Below, in pieces: positions 24,507-34,176 of a stretch of 64,000 bases of DNA (position 1 is its first letter; every line of letters starts with the position of its first letter). Position numbers and translations under genes: made by a program. The notes under the pieces were generated by a model, which saw nothing but the letters and a program-made list of their open reading frames with translations, made no database searches and was not told the DNA's origin. The stretch is from NCBI RefSeq assembly GCF_042686125.1, contig NZ_JBHUOV010000002.1:62001-126000 (forward strand), given 5' to 3'. The DNA is from Oceanihabitans iliipiscarium. Its GTDB lineage: Bacteria > Bacteroidota > Bacteroidia > Flavobacteriales > Flavobacteriaceae.

Positions 24507-26674
24507 ATTATTTTTTTGGCTTCAACAAGCTCTAACATGTCTACATTAACATTAGTCGTAAAGATACCATAATTTACAACAGCTTTATTTTTTTCAATCT
24601 TATCAATACTACCAACAGCACGACCATCTTGCATACGCACTCGATCTCCAATTTTTAAAATAGGTTTTGGTTTTTCTGGAACTATTGCTTTTTTCTTGGC
24701 TTGTTTTTTCTTTTTACGAATGACTTCAACTTTTTTCTCAGCTTCTTTTTTGACTTGAATTTCTTTGGCTTTAATTGATTTTTTCTGCTTGGCTGATACT
24801 TTTTTGCGTTTAGAATTTTCAATCTGAACCAACTTAAATAGCTCAGCCATTAATTCTCGCTTTTGTTTGTTATCGAAGAATCTCTCGGCTAAATCATTTA
24901 CTTTTTGTCCTAAATAAATGAGGCGTTGATTACTATCATATAACTCTTGATAGCTTTCTAATTTCTTTTGAATTTTCGCATTAATCTCTTCTAACTTATC
25001 CGCTTCAGCAAGCTTTTTCTTTTCATTGAGCTTTAAAGATTGTCCTGTTTTTTCAAGTTTAGAGCGCTCTTTTTGAAGCTTTGCAATAGTAGCATCAAAA
25101 CGTACTTTTCCGCGTTCAATTTTCTTTTTAGATTTATTAATCAAGCTATACGGAATGCCGTTTTTTTGTGCGACTTCAAACGTAAATGAACTTCCTGCTT
25201 GACCAATAACTAACTTGTAAATTGGCTCTAAACTACGTTCATCAAAAAGCATATTGGCATTTTGCATATAAGGCAATTCATTGGCCAATAACTTTAAATT
25301 TGAATAATGTGTCGTGATGATGCCGAAAGCTTCTCGTTCATAAAAAACTTCTAAGAATGTTTCTGCTAAAGCTCCTCCTAATTCAGGATCAGAACCTGTT
25401 CCAAATTCATCAATCAAAAAGAGTGTGTTTTTATTGCACTTCTTTAAGAAGTAATTCATTTGCTTGAGCCTATAACTGTAGGTACTCAAATGGTTTTCAA
25501 TCGATTGATTATCACCAATATCATTTAATATACGATCAAATAAACAAACTTTACTACGCTCATGCACAGGAATCAGAAATCCGCTTTGCAACATCACTTG
25601 CAATAAACCTACCGTTTTAAGCGTGATACTTTTCCCACCAGCATTAGGACCAGAAATCACGATAATCCGACTGTCTTGTTTTAATTCTATAGTTTGAGGA
25701 AATGTTTTTTCTTTCTTTTCTTTATTCGTTAAATAGAGCAGTGGATGATAGGCATCTCTTAAGAACAAGCTGCGTTCTTCAGTAATTTCTGGAAGAATAG
25801 CATTCATAAATTTTGCATACTTCGCTTTTGCTGAAATAACATCTAAGGCTGTTAAAAACTCTTGATATTGCTCTAATAAATGCAAAAAAGGCCTAATAAA
25901 ATTAGTAACCTCTTTTAATATTCTTACAATTTCTTCTTGTTCTTCAAACTCTAAATTATTGAGTTCTCGAGTATGTTGTAAAGTCGTTTCTGGTTCTATA
26001 TAAACAATGCTTCCTGTTTTACTGCTTCCCATAATAGCGCCTTTAACTTTGCGCCTATACATGGCTTTTACAGCAAGCACACGCTTATTATCTACAACAG
26101 ATTCTCGAATATCATCTAAATAGTCTAATTGATGATTTGCATTTAATGCTGAAGTGAAACTCTGATTGATTTTCCCCTTAAGTGCATTCATCGTTTTTCT
26201 TAGACTAGATAATAGAGTAGAAGCATCATCTTTAATATCTCCAAAGCGGTCAACAATACGATCGACTTTTTCGATGATCACAGTCGTCACCTCAATGTTT
26301 GAAGCATACGTATTTAAGTTGGGATAGTACTCTTCAAATTTTTTCAGAAACTTTACAATTTCATTTGTGGTTAATGAAATAGCAACCAGTTTTTTTAAGC
26401 CATGAACTTCTAAAAAAGCATTTTCAATTTTTATAAGTTTAAGTTCTTTAGAAATCTCATCAAATCCATGATTAGGAATGCGATTATCATTATAATATGA
26501 AGCTAGATACTCATTCACAAACTGCAAATTAAGCAGTAATTCTTCTTTAGATGTAAAAGGTGCTATTTGCAAAGCTTTGTTATGGCCTAAAGGTGTAATA
26601 CAAAGCTCACTGACTTGTTGCAAAACAGTCGCAAATTCTAAATCTTTTAAAGTTTTGTTGTGAATATTAATCAT
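24503..26674 (-). CDS. mutS2: MutS2 family ATPase lacking a Smr domain
   Basis: This 723-aa protein is a MutS homologue that acts on recombination or collided-ribosome structures rather than on mismatches. The order is core and clamp helices (1-330), ATPase with Walker A SGPNAGGKS (341-349) and LIDEFGTGSDPELGGAL, a long Lys/Glu-rich coiled coil (about 520-660), and a KOW-like end (KIGDRVRMQDGRAVGSIDKI). The C-terminal Smr endonuclease domain of firmicute MutS2 is absent: the protein stops at VEAKKII. The same shortening seems common in Flavobacteriia (from memory). Confidence 0.92.
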   Translation of the reverse strand: MINIHNKTLKDLEFATVLQQVSELCITPLGHNKALQIAPFTSKEELLLNLQFVNEYLASYYNDNRIPNHGFDEISKELKLIKIENAFLEVHGLKKLVAISLTTNEIVKFLKKFEEYYPNLNTYASNIEVTTVIIEKVDRIVDRFGDIKDDASTLLSSLRKTMNALKGKINQSFTSALNANHQLDYLDDIRESVVDNKRVLAVKAMYRRKVKGAIMGSSKTGSIVYIEPETTLQHTRELNNLEFEEQEEIVRILKEVTNFIRPFLHLLEQYQEFLTALDVISAKAKYAKFMNAILPEITEERSLFLRDAYHPLLYLTNKEKKEKTFPQTIELKQDSRIIVISGPNAGGKSITLKTVGLLQVMLQSGFLIPVHERSKVCLFDRILNDIGDNQSIENHLSTYSYRLKQMNYFLKKCNKNTLFLIDEFGTGSDPELGGALAETFLEVFYEREAFGIITTHYSNLKLLANELPYMQNANMLFDERSLEPIYKLVIGQAGSSFTFEVAQKNGIPYSLINKSKKKIERGKVRFDATIAKLQKERSKLEKTGQSLKLNEKKKLAEADKLEEINAKIQKKLESYQELYDSNQRLIYLGQKVNDLAERFFDNKQKRELMAELFKLVQIENSKRKKVSAKQKKSIKAKEIQVKKEAEKKVEVIRKKKKQAKKKAIVPEKPKPILKIGDRVRMQDGRAVGSIDKIEKNKAVVNYGIFTTNVNVDMLELVEAKKII

Positions 26675-26706
26675 TTGAATTAAGCTGTGTTCTTTTTTGA
26701 ACAGTG

Positions 26707-26714
26707 CAAATTTA
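26707..26714 (-). promoter_or_regulatory. -7 box TAAATTTG for mutS2
   Basis: Read on the minus strand as TAAATTTGCA, the usual flavobacterial -7 form, 33 bp before the mutS2 ATG. No clear -33 element. Confidence 0.45.
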
Positions 26715-26794
26715 CATATTAAACTTTTAATTCATAAGAATAACCTTTAGTGTTAAATGAAAATTCACTAGATTTAATACATAACAGACACCTA

Positions 26795-27745
26795 ATGCGA
26801 GCATTTTTTATACTTATCCTTTTAATATTTTGTTTGAGTTGTTCTGATGTATATGATAAATACAAAAATGAGCCTGATTATATTACACACGCTAAAGCAT
26901 CAGATAAGTCTTATTTTGAAGCTTATGACAAAACCTTGAAGCTATGGAATACTTCTTTTGAAGAGTTATATGTTCCAACAACTAATGGTATTGCTCATGT
27001 CATTGTAAGTGGTCCAAAAGATGGAGATCCTGTAGTTTTACTCCATGGAATGAATGCTAGTTCTACAATGTGGTATCCAAATGTAGAAGCCCTAACTAAA
27101 ACACATCGTATTTATGCTATAGATTTTATTCTTGAACCTGGAAAATCTTACTTATATAATGATATCGAAAATGTAGATGCTATTACCGAATGGTATAAGG
27201 AAGTATTTTTTGCTCTTGAATTAAATCGTTTTCATATTATTGGTGCTTCTCGTGGTGGTTGGTTAGCAGTAAAAATAGCTTTAAATAATCAAAATAGTAT
27301 TAAAAGTTTAGTCTTGTTAAGCCCAGCTCAAACTTTTACTTGGGTGAAGCCTAGTACAGATTTATTTAAAAATATAATCACTTTACTTTCTTCAAAGGAA
27401 AAACAAATGGAACAAACTTTAGAAAGTATGTCTAGTGATGTGGACAACATCAATAAGGCATACTTAGAACAATATTCTATTGCAACTGAAAAAGATTCTG
27501 TCAATAAATTTATAATTAACATGAAACCTTTTTCATCTAATGAATTAAAATCTCTAACACTGCCTGTTTTAGTTTTAATAGGTGATGATGACATGATTAA
27601 TACAAAACGGACGGTTGATTTAGCAAAACGTTTACTTCCAAATGTCAAGGCAGAAACTATAAATAATGCTGGACACTTTTTATCTATTGATCAAGCTGAA
27701 ATCATTAATCAGAAAACAATTGATTTTTTAAATATGAATAAGTAA
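26795..27745 (+). CDS. Alpha/beta hydrolase lipoprotein
   Basis: The ATG at 26795 gives MRAFFILILLIFCLSC, a lipoprotein signal, so an in-frame GTG at 26750 is less likely. About 316 aa. Hydrolase motifs are LLHGMNASSTMW (oxyanion loop), GASRGGW (nucleophile Ser), VLIGDDDMIN (Asp) and NAGHFLS (His), a complete catalytic triad. The membrane anchor suggests action on an external ester or peptide. It is monocistronic and converges on the FkbM gene. Confidence 0.85.
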   Translation: MRAFFILILLIFCLSCSDVYDKYKNEPDYITHAKASDKSYFEAYDKTLKLWNTSFEELYVPTTNGIAHVIVSGPKDGDPVVLLHGMNASSTMWYPNVEALTKTHRIYAIDFILEPGKSYLYNDIENVDAITEWYKEVFFALELNRFHIIGASRGGWLAVKIALNNQNSIKSLVLLSPAQTFTWVKPSTDLFKNIITLLSSKEKQMEQTLESMSSDVDNINKAYLEQYSIATEKDSVNKFIINMKPFSSNELKSLTLPVLVLIGDDDMINTKRTVDLAKRLLPNVKAETINNAGHFLSIDQAEIINQKTIDFLNMNK

Positions 27746-27758
27746 GATTTAAACTATT

Positions 27759-28607
27759 CTATTTTTCACAATAAAGCATTGTATTAATATTAGAGAGTTT
27801 ATCATGAATCGAAGAGATTTTATTAAACTCTGTTTTTCTTGCTCTATGATTTATTATTTCCTTAATAGTAAAGCCTTCATTTAATAAAAGTTCAATTATA
27901 TCTCGATAATCAGTATTGAAGTTATTCTTCAAAAAATTAATATGAACTTCCACAAGGAGTTTTAAATTTTCCTGCTTCAAAGTAGTTTTCATACCATTTA
28001 GAACTTTCCATTCTGCACCTTCAACATCAATCTTAATAAAGTTTGGTGTTATATCTTTTGAAGAAATATAACTATCAACTGTTACAGAAGGCACTTCTAT
28101 AAATTGTTTACGATTATTAGAAATTCTTAAAGCTGGACTTGGTGCATCATAAACAGGAATTTTTTCAAATCCGATAGCATTTGAAACAGCATTATTATTT
28201 ACAGTAACGTTTGCAAAATTATTAAGTGCTACATTTTTTTTAATTAATGGGATACATTTAGGATCCACTTCAAAAACATGCACACTTCCTTTTGATGCTA
28301 AATAACTAGATATACAAGAGAAATAACCAATATGACCACCAATATCAAGTACACAATCAGATTCCTTAATAGTGTCAATAAATATATTAGTTGCTGCAGG
28401 TTCGTGAATTTTACCGTTTCTGCATCTTGGGTAAAACCATGAATGAGAATAGCTGTCTGTTGTGTCAAAAAGTATTTTAATTCCATCATAATTGAAAACA
28501 TACTCCTTTAAACCGACAAACTTTTTATTTATTTGTTTTAATCTAAAAGTATTAAGCTTTTTAATAAGCTCAAGTTTTTTTAAACTTTTTTTAATTAATT
28601 GTTTCAT
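27759..28607 (-). CDS. FkbM family methyltransferase
   Basis: This is a 282-aa protein with SAM motif VLDIGGHIGYFSC and the FkbM signature FIKIDVEGAEWKVLNGMKTT. HSWFYPRCRNGKIHEP precedes the SAM site. It has no signal peptide and is unrelated in context to the other FkbM gene at 20417. It is separated from the downstream converging hydrolase gene by 13 bp. The substrate is unknown; many such enzymes methylate surface sugars. Confidence 0.85.
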   Translation of the reverse strand: MKQLIKKSLKKLELIKKLNTFRLKQINKKFVGLKEYVFNYDGIKILFDTTDSYSHSWFYPRCRNGKIHEPAATNIFIDTIKESDCVLDIGGHIGYFSCISSYLASKGSVHVFEVDPKCIPLIKKNVALNNFANVTVNNNAVSNAIGFEKIPVYDAPSPALRISNNRKQFIEVPSVTVDSYISSKDITPNFIKIDVEGAEWKVLNGMKTTLKQENLKLLVEVHINFLKNNFNTDYRDIIELLLNEGFTIKEIINHRARKTEFNKISSIHDKLSNINTMLYCEK

Positions 28608-28633
28608 TTGGTATTATAACTATTTTATTGTCT

Positions 28634-30127
28634 TTAAATGTACACAGAAATTGTCATGACTATTAATGTAAATAAAGTCATAATTATCATTAACGGCATT
28701 ATAAATTTCAACCATTTGTTAAAGCCCACTTTTACAATAGCTAAAGAAGCTAAAATTAGTCCCGTTGGATTTATAAAATAAAATAACCCCATTCCATACT
28801 GGTAAGCATTGACAATAATTTCTCTACCAATACCAACAGTATCTGCTAATGGTGCCATTATAGGCATTGTTAGCACTGCCATTCCTGACGAACTAGGTAT
28901 AAAAAAAGAAAGACCTCCATATATAACAGTCATAGCACTGGCAAAGATACCTTTATGCATACCTGTTGTTAAATCACTTGCGTAGTACAGCATAGTATCG
29001 CTAATCAATCCGTCTGTCATAATTACTGTAACTCCACGAGCAATACCAATAATTAATGCAACACCAAGTAAATCACCAGCGCCTTTCACAAACGTATCTA
29101 TAAAAGTTGTTTCATCAATATTTGCAATAACTCCTATTAGTATCGAGCCTACTAAAAAGGTTGCTGTCATTTCTACAAACCACCAATCAAGCATCGATAC
29201 CCCAATAATCATAATAATAAAACAAGCGGCAAAGACTAATAACGCTAAACGCAAACGTGTTGTGAAATTAGTCACAGTCGTTTCTTTACTCAAAAAGAGT
29301 GCTTCAATTTGATCTTTTTGGTTATAGATTATAGACTTAGTTGGATCATTTTTAACCCGTTTTGCATAGCGCATAATATAAATAACACATATTATTAAAG
29401 ACATTATGAGCATAATTGTTCGTCCTGCTAAACCAGTTGTCCAATTTATTCCTGCAGAATCACTAGCAATAATAGTACTAAACGGATTTATCGTGGAGCA
29501 CATAGTGCCTATAGAAGAGCCTATAAAAATACAAGCCACTCCAACAAGTGCATCATACTTTGCAGCCAAAAATACAGGAACTAAAATAGGGAAGAAGGCT
29601 ATAGTTTCTTCAGCAAAACCAAATGTTGTACCACCTAATGCGACTAAAGAAGTCACTAATATAATAAGAATGTACTCTCTTCCTTTTAACGCTGAAGCCA
29701 ACCAAGAAATTCCAGCATCAAAAGCGCCTGTACTGTTAATAATTCCTATGAGTCCGCCAATGATTAGGACGAGAAAAATAATATCTGCAGCTTCGATAAT
29801 ACCTTTGATTGGTGACTTAATAAAATCGGCAAAATTTTGAGGTTGAGACTCGAGTTGTTTATATGTATTGGGAATATTGATCGCTTTATAGATATCTCCA
29901 CTAGTAAATTTTTCTAAGGGAATTTTAATAGCTAATAATTCTAACGTTTCCTGTGTTGCTGGCAATGTTTCTATATTATCTTGACTAACTTTAGTAAAGG
30001 TTTTAGAATCTGAGTTATACGCAAGAGTATCATATTTACCAGCAGGAACAAACCAAGTTAATAAAGTTACTAATCCAGCTATAATTAGTAAAATGGTTTG
30101 AGCGGAAGGAAATTTTAGTGTTTTCAT
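28634..30127 (-). CDS. YfcC/DcuC-type membrane carrier
   Basis: This is a 497-aa polytopic membrane protein. It opens with an N-terminal helix and a periplasmic insert (TWFVPAGKYDTLAY), as in the YfcC family of C4-dicarboxylate/arginine-ornithine-like carriers. Other marks are GGTTFGFAEETIAFFPILVP, GSSIGTMCSTINPFSTIIAS and a second half with FFIPSSSGMAVLTMPIMAPL. About a dozen hydrophobic segments can be seen. The transported compound is unknown. A 26-bp gap separates it from the FkbM gene downstream. Confidence 0.87.
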   Translation of the reverse strand: MKTLKFPSAQTILLIIAGLVTLLTWFVPAGKYDTLAYNSDSKTFTKVSQDNIETLPATQETLELLAIKIPLEKFTSGDIYKAINIPNTYKQLESQPQNFADFIKSPIKGIIEAADIIFLVLIIGGLIGIINSTGAFDAGISWLASALKGREYILIILVTSLVALGGTTFGFAEETIAFFPILVPVFLAAKYDALVGVACIFIGSSIGTMCSTINPFSTIIASDSAGINWTTGLAGRTIMLIMSLIICVIYIMRYAKRVKNDPTKSIIYNQKDQIEALFLSKETTVTNFTTRLRLALLVFAACFIIMIIGVSMLDWWFVEMTATFLVGSILIGVIANIDETTFIDTFVKGAGDLLGVALIIGIARGVTVIMTDGLISDTMLYYASDLTTGMHKGIFASAMTVIYGGLSFFIPSSSGMAVLTMPIMAPLADTVGIGREIIVNAYQYGMGLFYFINPTGLILASLAIVKVGFNKWLKFIMPLMIIMTLFTLIVMTISVYI

Positions 30128-30260
30128 AAATACGTTTTATTTTTTAAATAAATCCTGTCGAAAGTAGTTTTAAAATTAGTTTTAGCAATATAAACATTAA
30201 TGATTTTTGATAGAACTAAAGATAATACTATTTTACACTGAAATAAATTTTGATAAAAAA

Positions 30261-30932
30261 ATGCAGGTTAAAATAGATAAAAGTTGGGAAGTCCATTTAC
30301 AGGAAGAATTTAAAAAACCTTATTTTAAATTACTGACAGATTTTGTAAAAGAAGAATATAAACTGCATCAATGTTTTCCAAAAGGGAAAGATATCTTCAA
30401 TGCTTTTAATTTATGTGCCTTTGAGAATACTCGTGTGGTGATTATTGGGCAAGACCCTTATCATGGTTTTAATCAGGCCAATGGTATGTGCTTTAGTGTT
30501 AATAATGGTGTTGCATTTCCGCCATCACTTAAAAATATATTCAAAGAATTAGAAACTGATTTAGGGATTACATATCCAAATAATGGTAATCTTGAATCTT
30601 GGGCTAGGCAAGGTGTTTTATTATTAAATGCAACATTAACGGTTAGAGCACATCAAGCAGGAAGTCATCAAAATAAAGGATGGGAAACTTTTACGGATCA
30701 TATCATTCAATTAATAAGTCAAGAAAAAAAAGATGTTGTATTTATGCTTTGGGGTGGGTTTGCAAAAAAGAAAGTGAAGCTAATAAATTCTAAAAAACAT
30801 CATATACTAACTACTGGCCATCCATCACCTTTGAGTGCGAATAGAGGATATTGGTTTAACAATAAGCATTTCAGTAAGACTAACTTCCTGTTGGAGCAAG
30901 CTGGTTTGCAACCTGTTGATTGGAAGGTTTAG
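30261..30932 (+). CDS. ung: Uracil-DNA glycosylase
   Basis: Ung removes uracil from DNA at the start of base excision repair. The ATG at 30261 yields 223 aa, the usual family length; a TTG at 30207 would add an unlikely extension. The catalytic motif GQDPYHG lies at 63-69 (Asp65 activates water) and the DNA-reading loop HPSPLSANRGYW at 187-198. Both are intact. The 3' end overlaps a small minus-strand ORF. Confidence 0.96.
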   Translation: MQVKIDKSWEVHLQEEFKKPYFKLLTDFVKEEYKLHQCFPKGKDIFNAFNLCAFENTRVVIIGQDPYHGFNQANGMCFSVNNGVAFPPSLKNIFKELETDLGITYPNNGNLESWARQGVLLLNATLTVRAHQAGSHQNKGWETFTDHIIQLISQEKKDVVFMLWGGFAKKKVKLINSKKHHILTTGHPSPLSANRGYWFNNKHFSKTNFLLEQAGLQPVDWKV

Positions 30933-31065
30933 ATTGATGAACAATACTATTTTTATCAATGACACTGTTTCTTTTTACTGTTTTATTACAGCTAAAAAAT
31001 AGAAGGATAAAGTTGATGGCAACTAGAAAAATAAGAATGGAAGTAATTGTTATTAACATAAGCAA
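30880..31065 (-). CDS. Possible small membrane protein, antisense overlap with ung
   Basis: This 61-codon ORF starts MLMLITITSILIFLVAINFI, a single hydrophobic segment, followed by a Cys and a basic/polar tail. Its last 18 codons lie antisense to the ung 3' end. The hydrophobic start after an AT-rich spacer and normal spacing are compatible with a real gene, but no family or promoter supports it. Confidence 0.4.
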   Translation of the reverse strand: MLMLITITSILIFLVAINFILLFFSCNKTVKRNSVIDKNSIVHQSKPSNQQVANQLAPTGS

Positions 31066-31176
31066 TGTGTTTTAATATTTGCTTTAATAGGACAAATATA
31101 AAGATTTCGGTTTGTAAATTTAACAAAATTTAACGGAATTAAAAATTTAAGCCATTAAAATATAAGTATTTACAAA

Positions 31177-32034
31177 TTACAAAACTTTAGTTACTAATTT
31201 ATTATAGTCCCATTTTTCAGGAATAATTTCTAAAGCCATTAACTGATCTTGAACATTATTTATAGTTTTCTCATCAATAACATCTTGAGACCATTCAGTT
31301 AAACTTAACCATTCTTGAACGTCTTCTAGTTTTTGTTCGTAGCGATTAGCAATAGTAGAATCTATGCAAGGAATGTCTTTAAATTCTTTAGTGGTTTTAT
31401 TTATAATCTTTAGTATAGATTTTACATCTGATTTATTATGCTCCAAAAATTCTGTTCTGACAGCTATTACAAAGCATGGCCATGGAGAAGGACAATTTCC
31501 AACACGTCTAAATGTGCCATCATCAACTAAAGGCTTGGTTGTAAATTTTTCCCACATAAAATAATCTGCAACATTATTGGTTAGTCCTTCAACAGCTCCA
31601 TCTAAGTTTTTAATGACTTCAAAATTTAGGTCTTCTTCTAAATTCCAATGGTTATTTTGTGCATTAATATATGCCATTAAATGCGAGCCAGAACCAAACC
31701 GACTAATAGCAGCTTTAGTTCCTCTCAAATCATCTATAGTGTTATATGCAGAATCGTGAGCCACATGTATTCCCCAAATTAAAGGTGTTTCAATAAATGT
31801 CTGGATGATAGTACTTTGGTTCCCATCAATAATGTCTTTGATAATGCCTTCGGTAAGAATAACAGCTAAATCAATATCACCATTGCGAAGAGCTTTACAC
31901 ATTTGACCAGTTCCACCAAAATAATCATGCCATCGAAGATTAATATCCTTTTCTTTATACTCGCCGTTTTTCAGCGTTAAATACCACGCTAAATTAAAAT
32001 GCTCTGGAACACCACCAATTTTAATTGTCTTCAT
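31177..32034 (-). CDS. Soluble periplasmic-binding-fold protein (NMT1/ABC substrate-binding-like)
   Basis: This is a 285-aa protein that begins directly with the fold (KTIKIGGVPEHFNLAWYLTL) and has no signal peptide. GGTGQMCKALRNGDIDLAVI and WGIHVAHDSAYN match NMT1-like/SsuA-type substrate-binding proteins. Without export it could be a cytosolic ligand sensor or enzyme, for instance like MqnA/MqnD or pyrimidine-precursor synthases; this is not decided. It is the last gene of a five-gene operon, 6 bp after the phosphorylase. Confidence 0.8.
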   Translation of the reverse strand: MKTIKIGGVPEHFNLAWYLTLKNGEYKEKDINLRWHDYFGGTGQMCKALRNGDIDLAVILTEGIIKDIIDGNQSTIIQTFIETPLIWGIHVAHDSAYNTIDDLRGTKAAISRFGSGSHLMAYINAQNNHWNLEEDLNFEVIKNLDGAVEGLTNNVADYFMWEKFTTKPLVDDGTFRRVGNCPSPWPCFVIAVRTEFLEHNKSDVKSILKIINKTTKEFKDIPCIDSTIANRYEQKLEDVQEWLSLTEWSQDVIDEKTINNVQDQLMALEIIPEKWDYNKLVTKVL

Positions 32035-32040
32035 TAAAAA

Positions 32041-32910
32041 TTATGCAATCAATTTATTTAAAGTATATATTATTAAATTATCTACAACGGCTTTTGGGTC
32101 TGGGCTAAATTCTCCCGTAGCTCGATTTGCAATTATGGCATTCATAGATAATGCCTTATGACCTAAAAGTTTGGCTATACCATAAATGCCTGCTGTTTCC
32201 ATTTCTAAATTAGTAATCGCCATTCCTTTATAATCAAAACTAGCAAGTTTATCATTTAAAGCATGATCTTGAATTGGCAATCTTAAAACTCGACCTTGTG
32301 GACCATAAAATCCAACATTAGTTGCTGTAAATCCTTTAACGGTTTGACTAGAATTCAGTTGTTGAAATAAGTCTGAATCGCATGTAACAACATAAGGCTC
32401 TGATTTTTTATTAAACCAATTAGTTTGTTGTACTAAAGCTTTTGAAATGTCTAAATGCTGTATATGTTCACTTTTATAAAAATGTAATAAACTATCAAAA
32501 CCAGCGGCATATTCACTAATTAAAAAAGCATCAATTGGAATGGCTTCTTGAATAGATCCAGAAGTTCCAATTCTAATAATTTTTAAAGTCGTTAATTCCT
32601 TTTTTATCTCACGCGTATTGAAGTCAATATTCACTAAAGCATCTAATTCATTAAATACAATATCTATATTATCTGTGCCTATTCCAGTAGAAATCACAGT
32701 AAGTCTTTTGCCTTTATACGTTCCTGTTTGTGTATGAAATTCACGCTTTTTAGTTGTGAATTCTATGGTGTCAAAATGTTTAGTTACACTTTGAACACGA
32801 TCAGGATCTCCTACTGTTATAATAGTATCTGCTAGATGTTCTGGTCTTAAATTAAGGTGATATATACTTCCATCTGGATTTAAAATAAGTTCAGAGTCTT
32901 TAATTGGCAT
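32041..32910 (-). CDS. Nucleoside phosphorylase (uridine/purine type)
   Basis: This 289-aa protein cleaves nucleosides with phosphate. Visible are the phosphate site TVGDPDRV and HTQTGTYKGK, STGIGTDNIDIV, RIGTSGSI and the ribose-binding NLEMETAGIYG. These are the marks of the PNP_UDP_1 family; uridine phosphorylase is the closer likeness. Its 5' end region overlaps the end of the DUF1835 gene by 11 bp. It fits salvage metabolism in the operon. Confidence 0.9.
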   Translation of the reverse strand: MPIKDSELILNPDGSIYHLNLRPEHLADTIITVGDPDRVQSVTKHFDTIEFTTKKREFHTQTGTYKGKRLTVISTGIGTDNIDIVFNELDALVNIDFNTREIKKELTTLKIIRIGTSGSIQEAIPIDAFLISEYAAGFDSLLHFYKSEHIQHLDISKALVQQTNWFNKKSEPYVVTCDSDLFQQLNSSQTVKGFTATNVGFYGPQGRVLRLPIQDHALNDKLASFDYKGMAITNLEMETAGIYGIAKLLGHKALSMNAIIANRATGEFSPDPKAVVDNLIIYTLNKLIA

Positions 32911-33841
32911 GTAATATAGTTTTTATGAGTTTGTTTTCTTTTTTATTGAATTGGTAGTCTAAACGATTAAGGCCTCCAAATATCATAGCATCATTAATTT
33001 CTGAAGCAAAGTTATGATGCTTAAGAAGAACGTCATGCCCTTTTCTATTTAATTTAACTTGATTGTTTTCTTCGGTATAAAAAATAGATAATTTATCTAT
33101 CATACGCATTAACTGAATATCTCCAAAACCATAGTATCCTTGATAATTCAGTGCATAACCTAACAAATGATGTTTAGAGTTTACTTCATACTTATTAAGT
33201 AAATTAAGAATATTATGCTCGATAACGCTTAGTCCGCTTTTATAATCTGGAAAACGTCTTAAATGTGCTTTTAGACAGCATCCTAAATATTCATAAGATG
33301 ATTTTTTTGTAATGAAAGGCTTTAATAAATTATGATCTTTTCCGCAGTAAATCTGCCATACGCTAGTAGCGATATCAATATCTTTAGTCGTTAATTTGAT
33401 TCTATTCTTGTAGTGTTCATCTATTTGCTCAGGTGTAAGTTCGCTTAAGCCTTTTAAATTAATTTCTCCTGGGATTCTTCCACTACACACTAAGCTTATG
33501 GGAAGGGTTATTTTCTTTTCATTTAAAAGACTAATAACAGCAACCATATTAATATGGCAAAACAAATCATATTCAAACCATAGAATGATTTCAGAATATT
33601 TTTCGGTAGCATCTAATTTATGTAATTCGGTTTTATATTCATATTCATCAATCTCTACATCATAAAACTGATTTAAAAACGCTTTGCGAACAGAGATGAA
33701 ATCATCAGAATTAATATGCTTAACCGTCGGACCTTCGCATAACATTTCATGCCAAGTCAAAAAATCACCTTTAAAATCTAATTCATTTAAATAGTGAGTT
33801 AAACTACTTCCGTTGGTGATATGGAGTACTTGATCTGCCAT
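32900..33841 (-). CDS. DUF1835 domain protein
   Basis: This is a 313-aa cytosolic protein starting VLHITNGSSLTHYLNEL, then FLTWHEMLCEGP, the DUF1835 hallmark, and WFEYDLFCHINMVAVI. The C-terminal half (DYKSGLSVIEHNILNLL...) resembles a winged-helix-like DUF3658 region. The function is unknown. It starts right at the stop of the SUI1-like gene and overlaps the phosphorylase gene, so it is translated from the same message. Confidence 0.83.
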   Translation of the reverse strand: MADQVLHITNGSSLTHYLNELDFKGDFLTWHEMLCEGPTVKHINSDDFISVRKAFLNQFYDVEIDEYEYKTELHKLDATEKYSEIILWFEYDLFCHINMVAVISLLNEKKITLPISLVCSGRIPGEINLKGLSELTPEQIDEHYKNRIKLTTKDIDIATSVWQIYCGKDHNLLKPFITKKSSYEYLGCCLKAHLRRFPDYKSGLSVIEHNILNLLNKYEVNSKHHLLGYALNYQGYYGFGDIQLMRMIDKLSIFYTEENNQVKLNRKGHDVLLKHHNFASEINDAMIFGGLNRLDYQFNKKENKLIKTILHAN

Positions 33842-34171
33842 TTATCCTCCAACACGCTTTACATTAAACCCTTTCTCTTTTAACATAGACATGATCTTAT
33901 CACGATAGTCGCCTTGAATAATAATTTTATCCTCTTTAAAACTGCCTCCAACACTAAGAGTTTTTTTAAGCTCTTTTGCTAGAATTTTAAAGTCCGCTGT
34001 AGCACCTGTATAGCCTTCTAAAATGGTTATAGGTTTTCCTTTACGTTTCTCGTACTTGCATATAATAGGCTCTTCCTGCAACCAAATAGAATTACCTTCA
34101 GAAGGATCTACTGGAGATTCTTCTTGAACATGTTCAGGGAACATCTTTTTTAGCTGCTCTTGTAAATCCAT
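33842..34171 (-). CDS. SUI1/eIF1-like translation factor (YciH family)
   Basis: This 109-aa protein has an acidic start followed by the SUI1 fold: RKGKPITILEGYTGATADFK, LAKELKKTLSVGGSFKED and IIIQGDYRDKIMSMLKEKGF. Bacterial YciH proteins resemble eukaryotic eIF1 and affect initiation fidelity, though their role is less clear than in eukaryotes. It lies between a 2OG oxygenase (5-bp gap) and the DUF1835 gene (no gap). Confidence 0.92.
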   Translation of the reverse strand: MDLQEQLKKMFPEHVQEESPVDPSEGNSIWLQEEPIICKYEKRKGKPITILEGYTGATADFKILAKELKKTLSVGGSFKEDKIIIQGDYRDKIMSMLKEKGFNVKRVGG

Positions 34172-34176
34172 TCAAT

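Noticed and set aside
29406..29840. 144-codon plus-strand ORF inside the YfcC-type gene
   Set aside because: Antisense to a complete transporter; the Ala/Pro/Ile-rich product is a mirror of membrane-protein codons.
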